A DNA stretch of 64,000 nucleotides. Origin: Chryseolinea lacunae. GTDB taxonomy: Bacteria > Bacteroidota > Bacteroidia > Cytophagales > Cyclobacteriaceae. The stretch is from assembly GCF_016735595.1 (NCBI RefSeq), contig NZ_JAERRB010000014.1, positions 1 to 64,000 on the forward strand, read 5' to 3'. This document shows, one piece after another, positions 53,837 through 62,846 of this stretch. Positions within the stretch are counted from its first letter, which is position 1; each line of letters begins with the position of its first letter. The translations under genes and the position numbers were made by a program. The notes under the pieces were generated by a model. That model was not told where the DNA came from, ran no database searches, and was given only the letters and a program-made list of their open reading frames with translations.

Positions 53837-56110
53837 TCAGCCTTTCTTACGAAGTTCGTTGATGCGCTGCGATGCTTCTTCTTCCTTCATCGACGAAAGA
53901 ATGACCCACTGCACATCCGGAATGGCCAGCGGTGCATAGGCATTCAACAACTCCACACCCGAAGAATTTTTTTCGATACGGGTTCCGGTCTCGCCATTTA
54001 GCGCATTTGTTATCGACTGCAGGTTTAATTGTTCCACCAGAATGCTGGTGTTCATCAGGTCGACCTGATGCACCACGGCATCGGAATAGCCGTTGGCCCG
54101 AAGGGTGGCGAGGTAGTGGCGTTTGTCTTCGAGAAGGTCGCGCGAAATGGATCGCAGCTTGTAGTCGCTGCCCACCATATACGTTTCGCCGCTTTCTCCC
54201 AGCCCGTCTTCGCGCCACTTGTTGTCGCCCGTAAGAATCTGATTGATTTTGTTGATGGGCATCTGAAACACAAGCGCTCCCGTTTTTTCATCGCCGTCAC
54301 AGATCGGGCATGCAATGAAGGAGGCTGGAGCGTTATAAGACGGTGCATACGGTTCGAAGTCAACCAGTCGCACAAATTGTTTGTCGGTGCTTCGGAGCGC
54401 AGTCTGCACCAGGCTTCCAAAGTTGGTGGTGCTGTAGCGGCCCGTGATGAGGTTGGTTCCAAAGTCCACCTCCTTGAACACGCTATACACGATGTTGCCG
54501 GCGCGGTCGATGAGGAAGATGTCGTAGTAGCCAAATTTATCGAGGAAACTCAGCAGCAACGGGTGATAACGTGCGTGCACGAGACCGTATTCGCTGTTGT
54601 CGCGCGACGTGACCATCAGTGACTTTTGGCCGGTCGGGTGAGGGTTGGCCGCGATGAACGTATATTGAAGTTGCTGCGCAATGCTGTCGGCGGGAATAAA
54701 GTCATCGGCGTTCACCGCGTCAGAAACATTGTCTTGCAGCCGGGGCAGAAACTCTTTTGCGTAATACTGTTTGATGCCTTCTTTCACGCGGCCTTGTGCG
54801 CCGGCGCTGGCATCGATCTCGAGGCTATGAAAGGTTTTGGTGAATTCCTGCATGGCGTCGATCACCATTTTGTTTTCCGAGAACGTGATGATCTGGTTTC
54901 GGATGATGTCGAAATAATATTCCACGTTTCGTTTCTTCGTGGAGTTGATGGATTTGAGCTGATCGAATTTTGACTGGTGGTTGAGGTCCGTAAGCTGCCG
55001 GAACAACTCGTTGTATTTGCGGCTGATTTCCTCCTGGGTAGCCTGCAATTCTTCCTGGTTCTGTCGCAGCTCTTCCTCCTGCGAACGCATGTGCTCCGCT
55101 TGCTCCTGCGACTCTTGTAGAAGCTGGCGTGTGTGTTCGGCAGTGCGAAACGAAATGATGTTGTGGGCAATGGTCTCGCCAATTTTTTCAACAAAGGCTA
55201 TCTCGTGTTTTTCAAACTCGCGGAACGATGCAAGCTCAACGGTGCCCACCACATCGTCGTCCATTTTTAAGGGGGTGATGAGGAGGAACCTGGGCGTGGC
55301 GTCGCCGAGACCGGAGGTGATGCGCACAAAATTTTCGGGCACCTCTTTGAGATACATGGTTTGTTTCTCCAGATACACCTGGCCGATAAGTCCCTCGCCA
55401 GGCATGATGGTTTTGTTGATATACTTCTTCCGGTCGAACGCATAGCACGCTTGCATGTCGAGCGAAGGTTTATCGGTTGTGCTGCTGTTGATGATGAAGA
55501 TGGTGCCCTGGTTGGCGCGCAGCAGCTTGATAAGATTCCGCAGAATGTCGTCGCACAGTTGCTTCAGGTTTCGGTCGGTGCGCAACACGTCCACAAAACG
55601 GGCGAGGCCGTCGGTGGTCCAGTTTCGTTTCCGGTCTTCTTCTTTCACGGCCAGCAGGCTTTCCTTGATCTTTAACAACGAATGTCCCAACAGGTCGTCG
55701 TCGCTGAGGGGTTGATAGGAAGCCTGGAGGTTTCCTTCGCCGATCTGGTTGGCGAAGTCCGTTTTGTTTTTCAGCTCTTCGCGTGTTCGGTGAATGGCCT
55801 GGCTGATCGCGTTGAACTCGCCGTCATCCACCCCATGCAGCGTGTGGTTGAATTTCCCCTCCGACAAATGCATCGATGCCTCCTCCACTTTTTCGAAACG
55901 CCGCGACAACGCGCGCAGGAAAAGCGCCGCGAAAAGTCCATAGCCCGCCGTCACAACAACGGCCATGACCAGCATGAAAAAGGGTTGGGAGTTTTCTTCC
56001 GGCGTGCGCAGCGACATGCCTACGGTGAACGCGAGAAGAAGCAAAACGGGAATGATGACGAGTAACGAGAATTTAACCAAAAGCCTTCGCTCCTGAGAAA
56101 TAAAAGCCAT
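53837..56110 (-). CDS. HAMP-GAF-cache protein without an output domain
   Basis: This 757-residue protein has two N-terminal membrane helices (about 12-32 and 44-66) with a very short segment between them. A HAMP-like linker (about 67-165) is followed by a GAF domain (about 185-325; LRANQGTIFIINSSTTDK, GEGLIGQVYLEKQTMYLKEV, DDVVGTVELASFREFE). A coiled coil (about 328-380; QEEELRQNQEELQATQEEIS) leads to a C-terminal double-cache-like region (about 400-750; NKMVIDAMQEFTKTFHS, FGYYDIFLIDRAGNIVYSVF, TYMVGSDYKLRSISRDLLE). I see no histidine kinase, GGDEF, chemotaxis or other output domain. With only two N-terminal helices, the cache part would be cytoplasmic, which is odd. Partner-based signalling is likely. 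Confidence 0.8.
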   Translation of the reverse strand: MAFISQERRLLVKFSLLVIIPVLLLLAFTVGMSLRTPEENSQPFFMLVMAVVVTAGYGLFAALFLRALSRRFEKVEEASMHLSEGKFNHTLHGVDDGEFNAISQAIHRTREELKNKTDFANQIGEGNLQASYQPLSDDDLLGHSLLKIKESLLAVKEEDRKRNWTTDGLARFVDVLRTDRNLKQLCDDILRNLIKLLRANQGTIFIINSSTTDKPSLDMQACYAFDRKKYINKTIMPGEGLIGQVYLEKQTMYLKEVPENFVRITSGLGDATPRFLLITPLKMDDDVVGTVELASFREFEKHEIAFVEKIGETIAHNIISFRTAEHTRQLLQESQEQAEHMRSQEEELRQNQEELQATQEEISRKYNELFRQLTDLNHQSKFDQLKSINSTKKRNVEYYFDIIRNQIITFSENKMVIDAMQEFTKTFHSLEIDASAGAQGRVKEGIKQYYAKEFLPRLQDNVSDAVNADDFIPADSIAQQLQYTFIAANPHPTGQKSLMVTSRDNSEYGLVHARYHPLLLSFLDKFGYYDIFLIDRAGNIVYSVFKEVDFGTNLITGRYSTTNFGSLVQTALRSTDKQFVRLVDFEPYAPSYNAPASFIACPICDGDEKTGALVFQMPINKINQILTGDNKWREDGLGESGETYMVGSDYKLRSISRDLLEDKRHYLATLRANGYSDAVVHQVDLMNTSILVEQLNLQSITNALNGETGTRIEKNSSGVELLNAYAPLAIPDVQWVILSSMKEEEASQRINELRKKG

Positions 56111-56379
56111 GGAAAAGAATAGGTTTATGAGTTTGACTCAAAGTACAATTTTTTTGAGTTCTATAACACACATCGGGCTAACAGAATTTGACGGGAACGT
56201 TTGTGATGAGGCCATCTACGTAGATGTGCGCGTGTGCTTTGCCGATGGATGTTGCTGCGCGGATTTCGAGGCTGGACTTGGATGGGCGATGAGCAGCACA
56301 CCCTATCCACACGGCATGGAAAGGAAACATGTTATGGCAATGTTAATCCTCGGAGTGGCACTGAGGATCTATTGGAGCT
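56111..56379. other. Intergenic region, no supported gene
   Basis: A frame on the plus strand (56109-56393) contains three consecutive cysteines mid-frame, but its composition looks non-coding and it overlaps the ferredoxin gene end. The minus strand word TACTTTGA near 56141-56150 could be a weak promoter for the sensor gene. Nothing else stands out. Confidence 0.4.
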
Positions 56380-56706
56380 TTACGAAAGCGTAGTATCCAT
56401 CAACGCGAAGGCCGCGTCCTGCAGGCGTTCGTTCAACCTGATCTGACAAGCCAGGCGGCTTTGTGGCGTGGCGTTGGGAAGCGTGTCCAGCATGTCAAGC
56501 TCGGCGTCGGCCGGGGCCAGAAGCTGGTCTGCACCCTTCAGCACTTCCACATGGCATGTGGCGCACAAGGCCATGCCACCACAGGTGGCGGCAATGGGAT
56601 AGTCGGAAGCTTTCAACACTTCCATGAGGCTCAGGTTGATGTCGTCTGGTAGCTCGAGCGTCTGGGTCTGCCCGGTGCGGTCGGCTACGGTGAACGTTAT
56701 ATTCAT
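56380..56706 (-). CDS. 2Fe-2S ferredoxin
   Basis: This 108-residue plant/vertebrate-type [2Fe-2S] ferredoxin carries cluster ligands in AATCGGMALCATCHVEVL (three cysteines, C-x5-C-x2-C near 41-50) and the fourth in SRLACQIRLNERLQ (near 86). It carries electrons between a reductase and an oxygenase or other enzyme. It lies 21 bases downstream of a ferredoxin-NADP reductase gene, so the two form a redox pair. Confidence 0.9.
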   Translation of the reverse strand: MNITFTVADRTGQTQTLELPDDINLSLMEVLKASDYPIAATCGGMALCATCHVEVLKGADQLLAPADAELDMLDTLPNATPQSRLACQIRLNERLQDAAFALMDTTLS

Positions 56707-56727
56707 GGTGGTAGGTAGCGTTGTTCG

Positions 56728-57732
56728 TTAGAAAGCATTAACACCATTCACGGTCGTGTATTTGAAACTACGCTTCTGCGAAGGATACACAAACTCGAAT
56801 GCGCGCTGGGCCATGAGGGCCGCTTCATGAAAGCCGCACAAAATGAGCTTGAGTTTGCCAGGGTAGGTGTTGATGTCGCCAATGGCAAAGACACCTTCCA
56901 CGTTGGTAGCATAGTCTACCGTGTTCACTTCAATGGCGCTCTTGTCGAGGTTCAAGCCCCAGTGGGCGATGGGCCCGAGTTTAGGGCTGAGGCCGAACAA
57001 TGGGATGAGGTAGTCGGTCTCGATCTCCTTCACACTTTTGTCCTTGTCAACTACCGAAACACTCTTCACCACACCATTGCCATTCACGGCCTGCAGGTTG
57101 GCGCTGAGCAGCAAGTCGATCTTGCCTTCGTGAGCCAGCTTAAAAACTTTCTCGGCCGAGTCGGGCGCGCCACGGAAAGATTCGTTCCGGTGAATGAGCG
57201 TGACGCGCTCGGCGATCGACGACAAATGAATAGCCCAGTCCAACGCAGAGTCACCCCCGCCGGCAATGACCAGCCTGCGTTTGCGAAAGGTTTCCGGATC
57301 CTTCACCATATACACCACGCCTTTGCCTTCGAAGTGTTCGAGGTTTTGCAGCTCGGGCTTGCGCGGTTCGAAGCTGCCCAGGCCGGCGGCAATCACCACC
57401 ACCTTGCAGTGCACTTGTGTGCCTTCGGAGGTAGTCACCACAAAGCTGCCGTCGTCGTTTCGCGTGAGGCCGTCAACCCGTTCGCCCAGGGTGAACGTCG
57501 GTTTGAACGGATCGATCTGTTTGCGCAGGTTGTCTACCAACGTCTGCGCATTCACTTCCGGAAAGCCGGGAATATCGTAGATGGGTTTTTTGGGATAGAT
57601 CTCCGAAAGCTGACCGCCAATCTGTGGCAACGCGTCGATGAGGTGACAGCGCATTTTCAAAAGCCCGGCTTCAAAAACTGCAAAGAGGCCCACAGGCCCG
57701 GCACCAATGATACAAAGATCGGTCTGGATCAT
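56728..57732 (-). CDS. Ferredoxin-NADP reductase, thioredoxin-reductase-like type
   Basis: This protein of 334 residues has the FAD motif LCIIGAGPVGLFAVFEAGLL (residues 6-25), the NADP motif VIAGGGDSALDWAIHLSS (near 154) and the C-terminal FAIGDINTYPGKLKLILCGF (near 283). The pattern matches the bacterial TrxR-like FNR (YumC type); no redox-active CxxC pair of thioredoxin reductase is seen. It transfers electrons from NADPH to ferredoxin, and the ferredoxin gene follows directly. The ATG at 57732 is chosen over a longer frame. The upstream region carries an element shared with the marR promoter. Confidence 0.9.
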   Translation of the reverse strand: MIQTDLCIIGAGPVGLFAVFEAGLLKMRCHLIDALPQIGGQLSEIYPKKPIYDIPGFPEVNAQTLVDNLRKQIDPFKPTFTLGERVDGLTRNDDGSFVVTTSEGTQVHCKVVVIAAGLGSFEPRKPELQNLEHFEGKGVVYMVKDPETFRKRRLVIAGGGDSALDWAIHLSSIAERVTLIHRNESFRGAPDSAEKVFKLAHEGKIDLLLSANLQAVNGNGVVKSVSVVDKDKSVKEIETDYLIPLFGLSPKLGPIAHWGLNLDKSAIEVNTVDYATNVEGVFAIGDINTYPGKLKLILCGFHEAALMAQRAFEFVYPSQKRSFKYTTVNGVNAF

Positions 57733-57772
57733 AATCTGGGAGGTTTGTATACTCAAATGTAGTGTAATAACT

Positions 57773-57789
57773 ATTAGTATAACAACTAT
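57773..57789. promoter_or_regulatory. Operator-like element A before the reductase gene
   Basis: ATTAGTATAACAACTAT lies 41 bases before the reductase ATG. It closely matches ATTAGTGTACAAACTTAT at 58270-58287 before the MarR gene on the same strand, with one base of length difference. A shared binding site for the MarR protein is the natural reading. Confidence 0.5.
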
Positions 57790-57827
57790 TTTGGTACGAA
57801 TAAAGTTGCGCAAACAGGCTGTTATTT

Positions 57828-58259
57828 TCAGCCCAGGTTGTTATAAATGGTGTCGAGAATTTTCTTGAATTGGTTGAAGTCGCGCTCCGACAGGCCCTCC
57901 CAGGCTTTGAGGCGAATGGCTTTCACTTTGGGGGTGAGTTGTTCCACTTTGCGGATGCCTTCCTTGGTGAGGTTCACCACAAAGCTGCGCCGGTCGGTGG
58001 GGTGGACGTTACGCACCGTGAGGCCTTTGTCGCACAGCAGGTCGATGATGCGCGTGAGGGTGGGATTGTCTTTGAACAGCAGTTCGGCCAGCTCGTTCTG
58101 CTTCATGTTGTCGTGCTCATAGAGGTGCTTCAACACAATCCATTGATCCACCGTCACGTTGAAACCAAGTTCTGTGAAACGTTGCTGGGCATATTGCTTC
58201 ACGCGTTTGGCGGTGCGGTCCAGCAAAAAGGAATATGAACTGTATTGATCGTCGCTCAT
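57828..58259 (-). CDS. MarR-family transcriptional regulator
   Basis: This 143-residue winged helix-turn-helix dimer has the recognition region NELAELLFKDNPTLTRIIDL (near residues 57-76) and the wing DRRSFVVNLTKEGIRKV (near 98-114), with dimerising helices at both ends. MarR proteins sense phenolic or oxidant ligands and repress nearby genes. It lies just upstream of the ferredoxin reductase and ferredoxin genes on the same strand. A palindrome at its own start suggests autoregulation. Ligand is unknown. Confidence 0.9.
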   Translation of the reverse strand: MSDDQYSSYSFLLDRTAKRVKQYAQQRFTELGFNVTVDQWIVLKHLYEHDNMKQNELAELLFKDNPTLTRIIDLLCDKGLTVRNVHPTDRRSFVVNLTKEGIRKVEQLTPKVKAIRLKAWEGLSERDFNQFKKILDTIYNNLG

Positions 58260-58261
58260 AG

Positions 58262-58287
58262 CACTAATTATTAGTGTACAAACTTAT
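58262..58287. promoter_or_regulatory. Operator-like element B (palindrome) before the MarR gene
   Basis: A perfect 15-base palindrome CACTAAT-T-ATTAGTG (58262-58276) starts two bases before the MarR start codon. Its right half continues into ATTAGTGTACAAACTTAT (58270-58287), similar to the element at 57773-57789. Confidence 0.55.
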
Positions 58288-58337
58288 CAATTTAACACCA
58301 GCAAAGAATTTTTTTACGGAATTTGAATGGGCCTGTG

Positions 58338-60749
58338 CTATTCGCTCTTGAGCGTAGTGGCCGGATTGACACGCGCCAGCTTCAGCGTGAGATAGCCCAA
58401 TGTGGCCCACGCCACCACCAGCAGCAACACACCCGCGCCCACAAACACCAATGGACTCATGCCTACCCGGTAGGTGAAATGCTGAAGCCAGTCGTTCATG
58501 ATCCACCAGGCCAGCGGTGCCGCAATGACAACGGCAAACAACACCAGCGTTGTGAAATCTTTGACGAGCAAAAAGATGAGGTCACCAAACCCGGCACCCA
58601 ACACTTTGCGCACACTCACTTCTTTGGTTCGGTTCTGGAAGGTGAGGGCCGCGATGCCCAGCAAACCAAAACACGCAATGAGGATGGCCACCACCGAAAA
58701 GGTGATGAGTACCTGCGCAATTTTTTTCTCTTCGGCATACTGTTCGTTAAGGGTGTCCGACAGAAAGGAGAACTCGAAGCCAAACCGGCTGTCGAACTTC
58801 TTCCACGTCGACGTGATGGCGGCAAGCGTTTTGGGAAAGTCTTTTGTGTTGAGCTTCACCAGCACATAATTAAAATTCGCTTTGCGCACGGTGAAGATGA
58901 GGGGCTGCACGGCCTGGTGAAACGACTGGTAATGAAAATCTTTCACCACCCCAATCACGTTTCCCTTCAGCGCGTCGCCGTCGCGATCGAGCACAATGGT
59001 TTTGCCCACGGGTTGGTTCAGGTTGAGGCTTTGGGCTGCGGTTTCGTTGATGAGGAATGAATTTTCGTCGGCGGCATTTTCGCGCAGGAAGTTTCTTCCC
59101 GAGGCCAGCGGAATGTCGAGCACCTTCAGCAGGTCATAGCTCACGGCAATCTCCGAAGCGTCGACCCGTTGCTGGGGATCGCTGTCGGCAAAAATGGTTT
59201 GCTGGTTAAAAGACTTGCCGGGTATGTTCGACGCGGCCGACACTTCTTTCACGCCGGCAATCTTGGCCAGCTCGGTGTGGAGTTCGTCCTGGTGAGGCGC
59301 AATGGCGTGACGGTTTTTGATGGGGATCACCAGCACTTCTTCGCGGTTAAATCCCAACCCCCGATTTTCAACAGCGTTCAGTTGCTGATAGATGATGACG
59401 CTCACGCAAATGAGAATCATGGAGGCGCTGAATTGAAACACGGTGAACACCTTGCGCAAGCCGGTGCCCCGCGGACCCTGAAGGCCTTTGCCTTTCAACA
59501 CAGCCGCGGGTTTGATGCCCGACAGGAACAGCGAAGGGTATAGTCCAGCCAACAGACCAGCCGTGAGGCCGAGGCCCACCAGCAACACCACAGCATAGCC
59601 GCTAAGCTGAACCGTTTGATGTGTGGCCGCATTGAACAATGGAAGTGCAAACTGAATGAGCACCAGCGAGAGAAACGTGGCCAGCAAAGCCACCAGCATC
59701 GACTCGCCCGTGAACTGTGTGATCAGTTGGGTGCGGAATGCACCAAGCGATTTGCGAATGCCAATCTCTTTGGCGCGCCCCGACGATTGCGCCGTGCTGA
59801 GGTTTATGAAGTTGATGCAGGCGATGACCAGAATGAGAATGGCCGCGGCGCTCATCATATACACATAGTCGATGTTGCCGTTGGGTTCCAGTTCCCAACG
59901 CAGCACCGAGGTGAGGTGAATGTCGGTGATGGGTTGCAGACGGAAGCCGTAGTGATTGGCTTCGAGGTAGCGAAACTCTTCGGGTGTGAGGTCGATGTAT
60001 TTTCTTACCCAGGGGAGAATTTTTGCTTCGAGGGCTTTTGCATCGGTGCCGGGTTTGAGACGGATGTAGTTATAATGTCCGAAATCTTTCCAGGTATAAA
60101 ATTCGCTGTCGGGATCTTCGTCTGCTTTCTCGTGAACATACGACACCAGAAAATCGAAATGAAAGTGCGACTGGGCCGGCACATCGCGGAACACACCGAT
60201 CACCTCGATAGTGTTGCGATCGTCGTTCACGGAAAGAAATTTGCCAATGGGTTCGTCGGTTCCAAAATAGCGCTTTGCTGTAGACTCCGAGATGAGCAAT
60301 CCATCGGGTCGCTTCAGCACTGTGGACGGATCGCCTTTGAGGAGTTCAAAAGAAAACACCTTGAAGAAATTGCTGTCCACGGCCAACACGTTGGTCTCGT
60401 CGTATTGAATGTTTTTTTCGATGTTCCGGAACGAGAACGTTTGGCGTGTGAGGCCCGGACCCCACAGGGGCGTGAGGCTCACGGCACTCTCCACTTCCGG
60501 AAAGTCGTTGGCCATGGCTTGGGCCATAGGGTGCGGCACACGCGTTTGCGGATTTTGATTTTCCCAGGTGATGCGATAGATGTTTTCGGCGCCATCGTGA
60601 AAACGATCGTATGCCAATTCGGTGCGCAGGTATTGCACAATCAGAAACACACACGTGATCCCCAGCGTGAGGCCACCGATGTTGATGAGGCTGTAGTTTA
60701 CGTTCTTGAGAAGACTCCGGAACGAGGTGATGAGGTAGTTTCTGAACAT
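58338..60749 (-). CDS. MacB/FtsX-type ABC transporter permease
   Basis: This 803-residue permease of the DUF214/FtsX group, in the large two-core Bacteroidota form, has an N-terminal helix (about 21-43) and a first periplasmic MacB-like domain (about 50-275). Three helices follow (about 285-420, with KEIGIRKSLGAF next to the coupling helix), then a second periplasmic domain and C-terminal helices (EVSVRKVLGAGFGDLIFLLV). It would export envelope substrates or transmit mechanical force. No ATPase is adjacent. It is a single gene. Confidence 0.88.
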   Translation of the reverse strand: MFRNYLITSFRSLLKNVNYSLINIGGLTLGITCVFLIVQYLRTELAYDRFHDGAENIYRITWENQNPQTRVPHPMAQAMANDFPEVESAVSLTPLWGPGLTRQTFSFRNIEKNIQYDETNVLAVDSNFFKVFSFELLKGDPSTVLKRPDGLLISESTAKRYFGTDEPIGKFLSVNDDRNTIEVIGVFRDVPAQSHFHFDFLVSYVHEKADEDPDSEFYTWKDFGHYNYIRLKPGTDAKALEAKILPWVRKYIDLTPEEFRYLEANHYGFRLQPITDIHLTSVLRWELEPNGNIDYVYMMSAAAILILVIACINFINLSTAQSSGRAKEIGIRKSLGAFRTQLITQFTGESMLVALLATFLSLVLIQFALPLFNAATHQTVQLSGYAVVLLVGLGLTAGLLAGLYPSLFLSGIKPAAVLKGKGLQGPRGTGLRKVFTVFQFSASMILICVSVIIYQQLNAVENRGLGFNREEVLVIPIKNRHAIAPHQDELHTELAKIAGVKEVSAASNIPGKSFNQQTIFADSDPQQRVDASEIAVSYDLLKVLDIPLASGRNFLRENAADENSFLINETAAQSLNLNQPVGKTIVLDRDGDALKGNVIGVVKDFHYQSFHQAVQPLIFTVRKANFNYVLVKLNTKDFPKTLAAITSTWKKFDSRFGFEFSFLSDTLNEQYAEEKKIAQVLITFSVVAILIACFGLLGIAALTFQNRTKEVSVRKVLGAGFGDLIFLLVKDFTTLVLFAVVIAAPLAWWIMNDWLQHFTYRVGMSPLVFVGAGVLLLVVAWATLGYLTLKLARVNPATTLKSE

Positions 60750-61104
60750 GGCGATAGGTTAGCGTACCTGGTCTTTCAATTTGTGTACCAACGCTGCAAA
60801 GGCAGCCAGGAGCAAAGGAACAACCTATTTCAGAAAGATCATTGGTCGGTTATGGCAAAGCGCCGTTCGGTTCCGGACTGTTGTGGACGTTTCAAATGTT
60901 TTCTTATTTTTGTGCCGGTGAAAACAAACGTTTCCACATATCGCCCCTTCCCTGCCGGAATTCGGATAGCGTAGGCGACAGACGTATCGATTTGCATCGC
61001 ATACAAGTTTGTCTGTCGTTTCCTTAACGTCCTATTCATTTTCTGTTACCAGGAATGCATGACGCCGGTCAGGCTTCGTTCGCATTCTTCAAATTTTCAC
61101 CATC
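60750..61104 (+). promoter_or_regulatory. rsgA promoter and long leader with hairpin
   Basis: TTG at 60881-60883 and a perfect -7 TATTTTTG at 60905-60912 are 21 bases apart, placing the start near 60919. The leader is therefore about 185 bases. An 8-base perfect stem CGACAGAC/GTCTGTCG (60976-60983, 61011-61018) with a 27-base loop lies in it. A 17-codon frame at 61055-61108 overlaps the rsgA start codon, but shows nothing distinctive. No gene is otherwise seen. Confidence 0.55.
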
Positions 61105-62166
61105 ATGAACATTCTTCAACTATATGGCTGGGAAGCCTATCGTGAATCCTTATCTATAACAATACCCGAAGGCCTCACCCCGGCGCGCATCATCAGCATT
61201 AAAGGATTTAAATATTATGCTGTTGCCGACGATGGCGAACTGGAAGCCGAACTGTCGGGCAAGCTGCTGTATGGCGCGGAGTCCGAAGAGTTGCCCAAGG
61301 TGGGCGACTGGGTTGCGCTGATGCGTTATGATACCCTCGGCTACATCATCGAGGTGTTGCCGCGCAGCAATGCGCTGTCGCGCAAAACTCCGGGCGCCCA
61401 AACACAACGACAAATTCTGGCCACGAACGTGGACGCCGCATTGGTGGTGCAGGGCCTTGACCGCGACTTCAACGTTATGCGGCTGGAGCGCTACCTCGTG
61501 CAGTTGCAAGCCTGCGGCATCGCGCCCGTGGTGATCCTCAACAAAGCCGACCTGGTAGACGACCCGAATGTGTTTCTGCAAGACGTGGAACGGCTGCAAC
61601 GCGATGTGCCCGTTCATCTGTGCAGCACACTGAGCAGGCTTGGGATGGACGACCTGCGTCACACGGTGTTGAAACCGCAGCGCACCTACATCATGATCGG
61701 CTCGTCGGGCGTGGGCAAAAGCTCGTTGCTGAATGCGCTGCTGCCCGGCGTTGTGCAAACCACCGGCGCAACGAGTGATGCAAACCACAAAGGCAAACAC
61801 ACCACCACCACGCGCGACCTGTTCCGGTTGCCCAACGGCAGCCTGCTCATTGACACACCGGGCATGCGCGAGTTTGGCGTGACGGCCGAAGAGGGGCAGG
61901 GCACCGACGACCTGTTTCCCGCCATTCAGCGCGCAGCCCAAGGCTGCAAGTTCTCGGACTGCGACCACATCGACGCGGCAGGCTGCGCCGTTATCGCCGC
62001 CGTGCAGCAGGGCGACCTTGATCCGGACCTCTACGACAGCTATCTGAAACTGAAGAAAGAGCAACGCCGTTTCGAAATCCGCATCGAAGACAAAAAACGC
62101 CTCGGCAAGCAGTTTGGAAAACTGACGCGTGAAGCAAAGAACTATCGCAAGAAGTACAAGTTTTGA
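61105..62166 (+). CDS. rsgA: Small ribosomal subunit biogenesis GTPase RsgA
   Basis: This 353-residue circularly permuted GTPase assists maturation of the 30S subunit. An N-terminal OB fold (about 30-100) is followed by the G domain in permuted order: G4 VILNKADLVD (near residue 142), G1 IGSSGVGKSSLLNALL (near 198) and G3 LIDTPGMREFG (near 249). A zinc finger follows (CKFSDCDHIDAAGC, near 277-292). The C-terminal tail ends in RKKYKF. Confidence 0.93.
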   Translation: MNILQLYGWEAYRESLSITIPEGLTPARIISIKGFKYYAVADDGELEAELSGKLLYGAESEELPKVGDWVALMRYDTLGYIIEVLPRSNALSRKTPGAQTQRQILATNVDAALVVQGLDRDFNVMRLERYLVQLQACGIAPVVILNKADLVDDPNVFLQDVERLQRDVPVHLCSTLSRLGMDDLRHTVLKPQRTYIMIGSSGVGKSSLLNALLPGVVQTTGATSDANHKGKHTTTTRDLFRLPNGSLLIDTPGMREFGVTAEEGQGTDDLFPAIQRAAQGCKFSDCDHIDAAGCAVIAAVQQGDLDPDLYDSYLKLKKEQRRFEIRIEDKKRLGKQFGKLTREAKNYRKKYKF

Positions 62167-62286
62167 ACCGCGCCGTTTCGGAATGGCAGGCGTTGCGTGT
62201 ATGTGAATCGTTATTTTGCCTGCACGCGATGCCCGCGCCGGAACCTACACCACCGAAAGCACGTTTCACAACAGACCCGATAAACT

Positions 62287-62760
62287 ATGAAACAAATTCC
62301 AACTCTCTACACATGGGCCGGCGGAACCGAGGCTCTTGAAAAACTGACAACCGTTTTTTATGAAAAGGTTCTCAAAGACGACCTGCTCTATCCTGTTTTC
62401 AAAAACATGAGCGGCGACCACTCCAGACACGTGGCCCATTTTATAGGCGAAGTGTTTGGCGGCCCGCAGCAATACACAAAGGGCGATGGTGGAAGTCATG
62501 CCAGCATGGTGGCCCACCACCTCGGCAAAATGCTCGACGACAAAAAACGGAAACGCTGGATGGAACTGCTGCTGGAAAGCGCCGACGAAATTGGATTGGC
62601 CAACGACCCCGAGTTTCGATCGGCACTGGTGGGCTATCTCGAATGGGGCAGTCGCATTGCCGTGCTCAACTCAGTGACCACCACCAACCCCATCAACGAA
62701 AATGAACCCATGCCCAAGTGGGGTTGGGGTGAAACCGGCGGACCGTATTTGCCGGAATGA
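62287..62760 (+). CDS. Group II truncated haemoglobin
   Basis: This 157-residue haem protein belongs to the truncated haemoglobin group II (TrHbO-like). FYEKVLKDDLLYPVFKNM and HVAHFIGEVFGGPQQYT are the A/B and E-helix regions; the following GGSHASMVAHHLGKML carries the proximal histidine (H near 76). The C-terminal helix holds the EWGSRIAVLNS segment. Roles include oxygen or nitric oxide chemistry. It follows rsgA by 120 bases and ends before a strong terminator. Confidence 0.88.
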   Translation: MKQIPTLYTWAGGTEALEKLTTVFYEKVLKDDLLYPVFKNMSGDHSRHVAHFIGEVFGGPQQYTKGDGGSHASMVAHHLGKMLDDKKRKRWMELLLESADEIGLANDPEFRSALVGYLEWGSRIAVLNSVTTTNPINENEPMPKWGWGETGGPYLPE

Positions 62761-62794
62761 TTTTTTGTGTTGACAACGACTACCTATAAAATAA

Positions 62795-62832
62795 AAACGG
62801 GCGGCATATAAAATTGCCACCCGTTTTTTTTA
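62795..62832. terminator. Bidirectional terminator
   Basis: A stem ACGGGCGGCA/TGCCACCCGT (one bulge or mismatch, 62797-62806, 62815-62824) has A-rich and T-rich flanks on its two sides. It serves the haemoglobin gene on the plus strand and the Gfo/Idh/MocA gene on the minus strand. Confidence 0.8.
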
Positions 62833-62846
62833 TTCGTTTGCCGATG

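Noticed and set aside
56109-56393. 94-codon plus-strand frame with a GCCC run
   Set aside because: The cysteines are internal, the frame overlaps the start of the sensor gene and the end of the ferredoxin gene on the other strand, and its composition does not look coding.
60839-61039. 66-codon minus-strand frame upstream of rsgA
   Set aside because: It lies across the rsgA promoter and leader hairpin on the opposite strand with no promoter of its own.
61055-61108. 17-codon frame overlapping the rsgA start
   Set aside because: No cysteine run or other special codons and no good ribosome site; overlap with the start codon may be chance.
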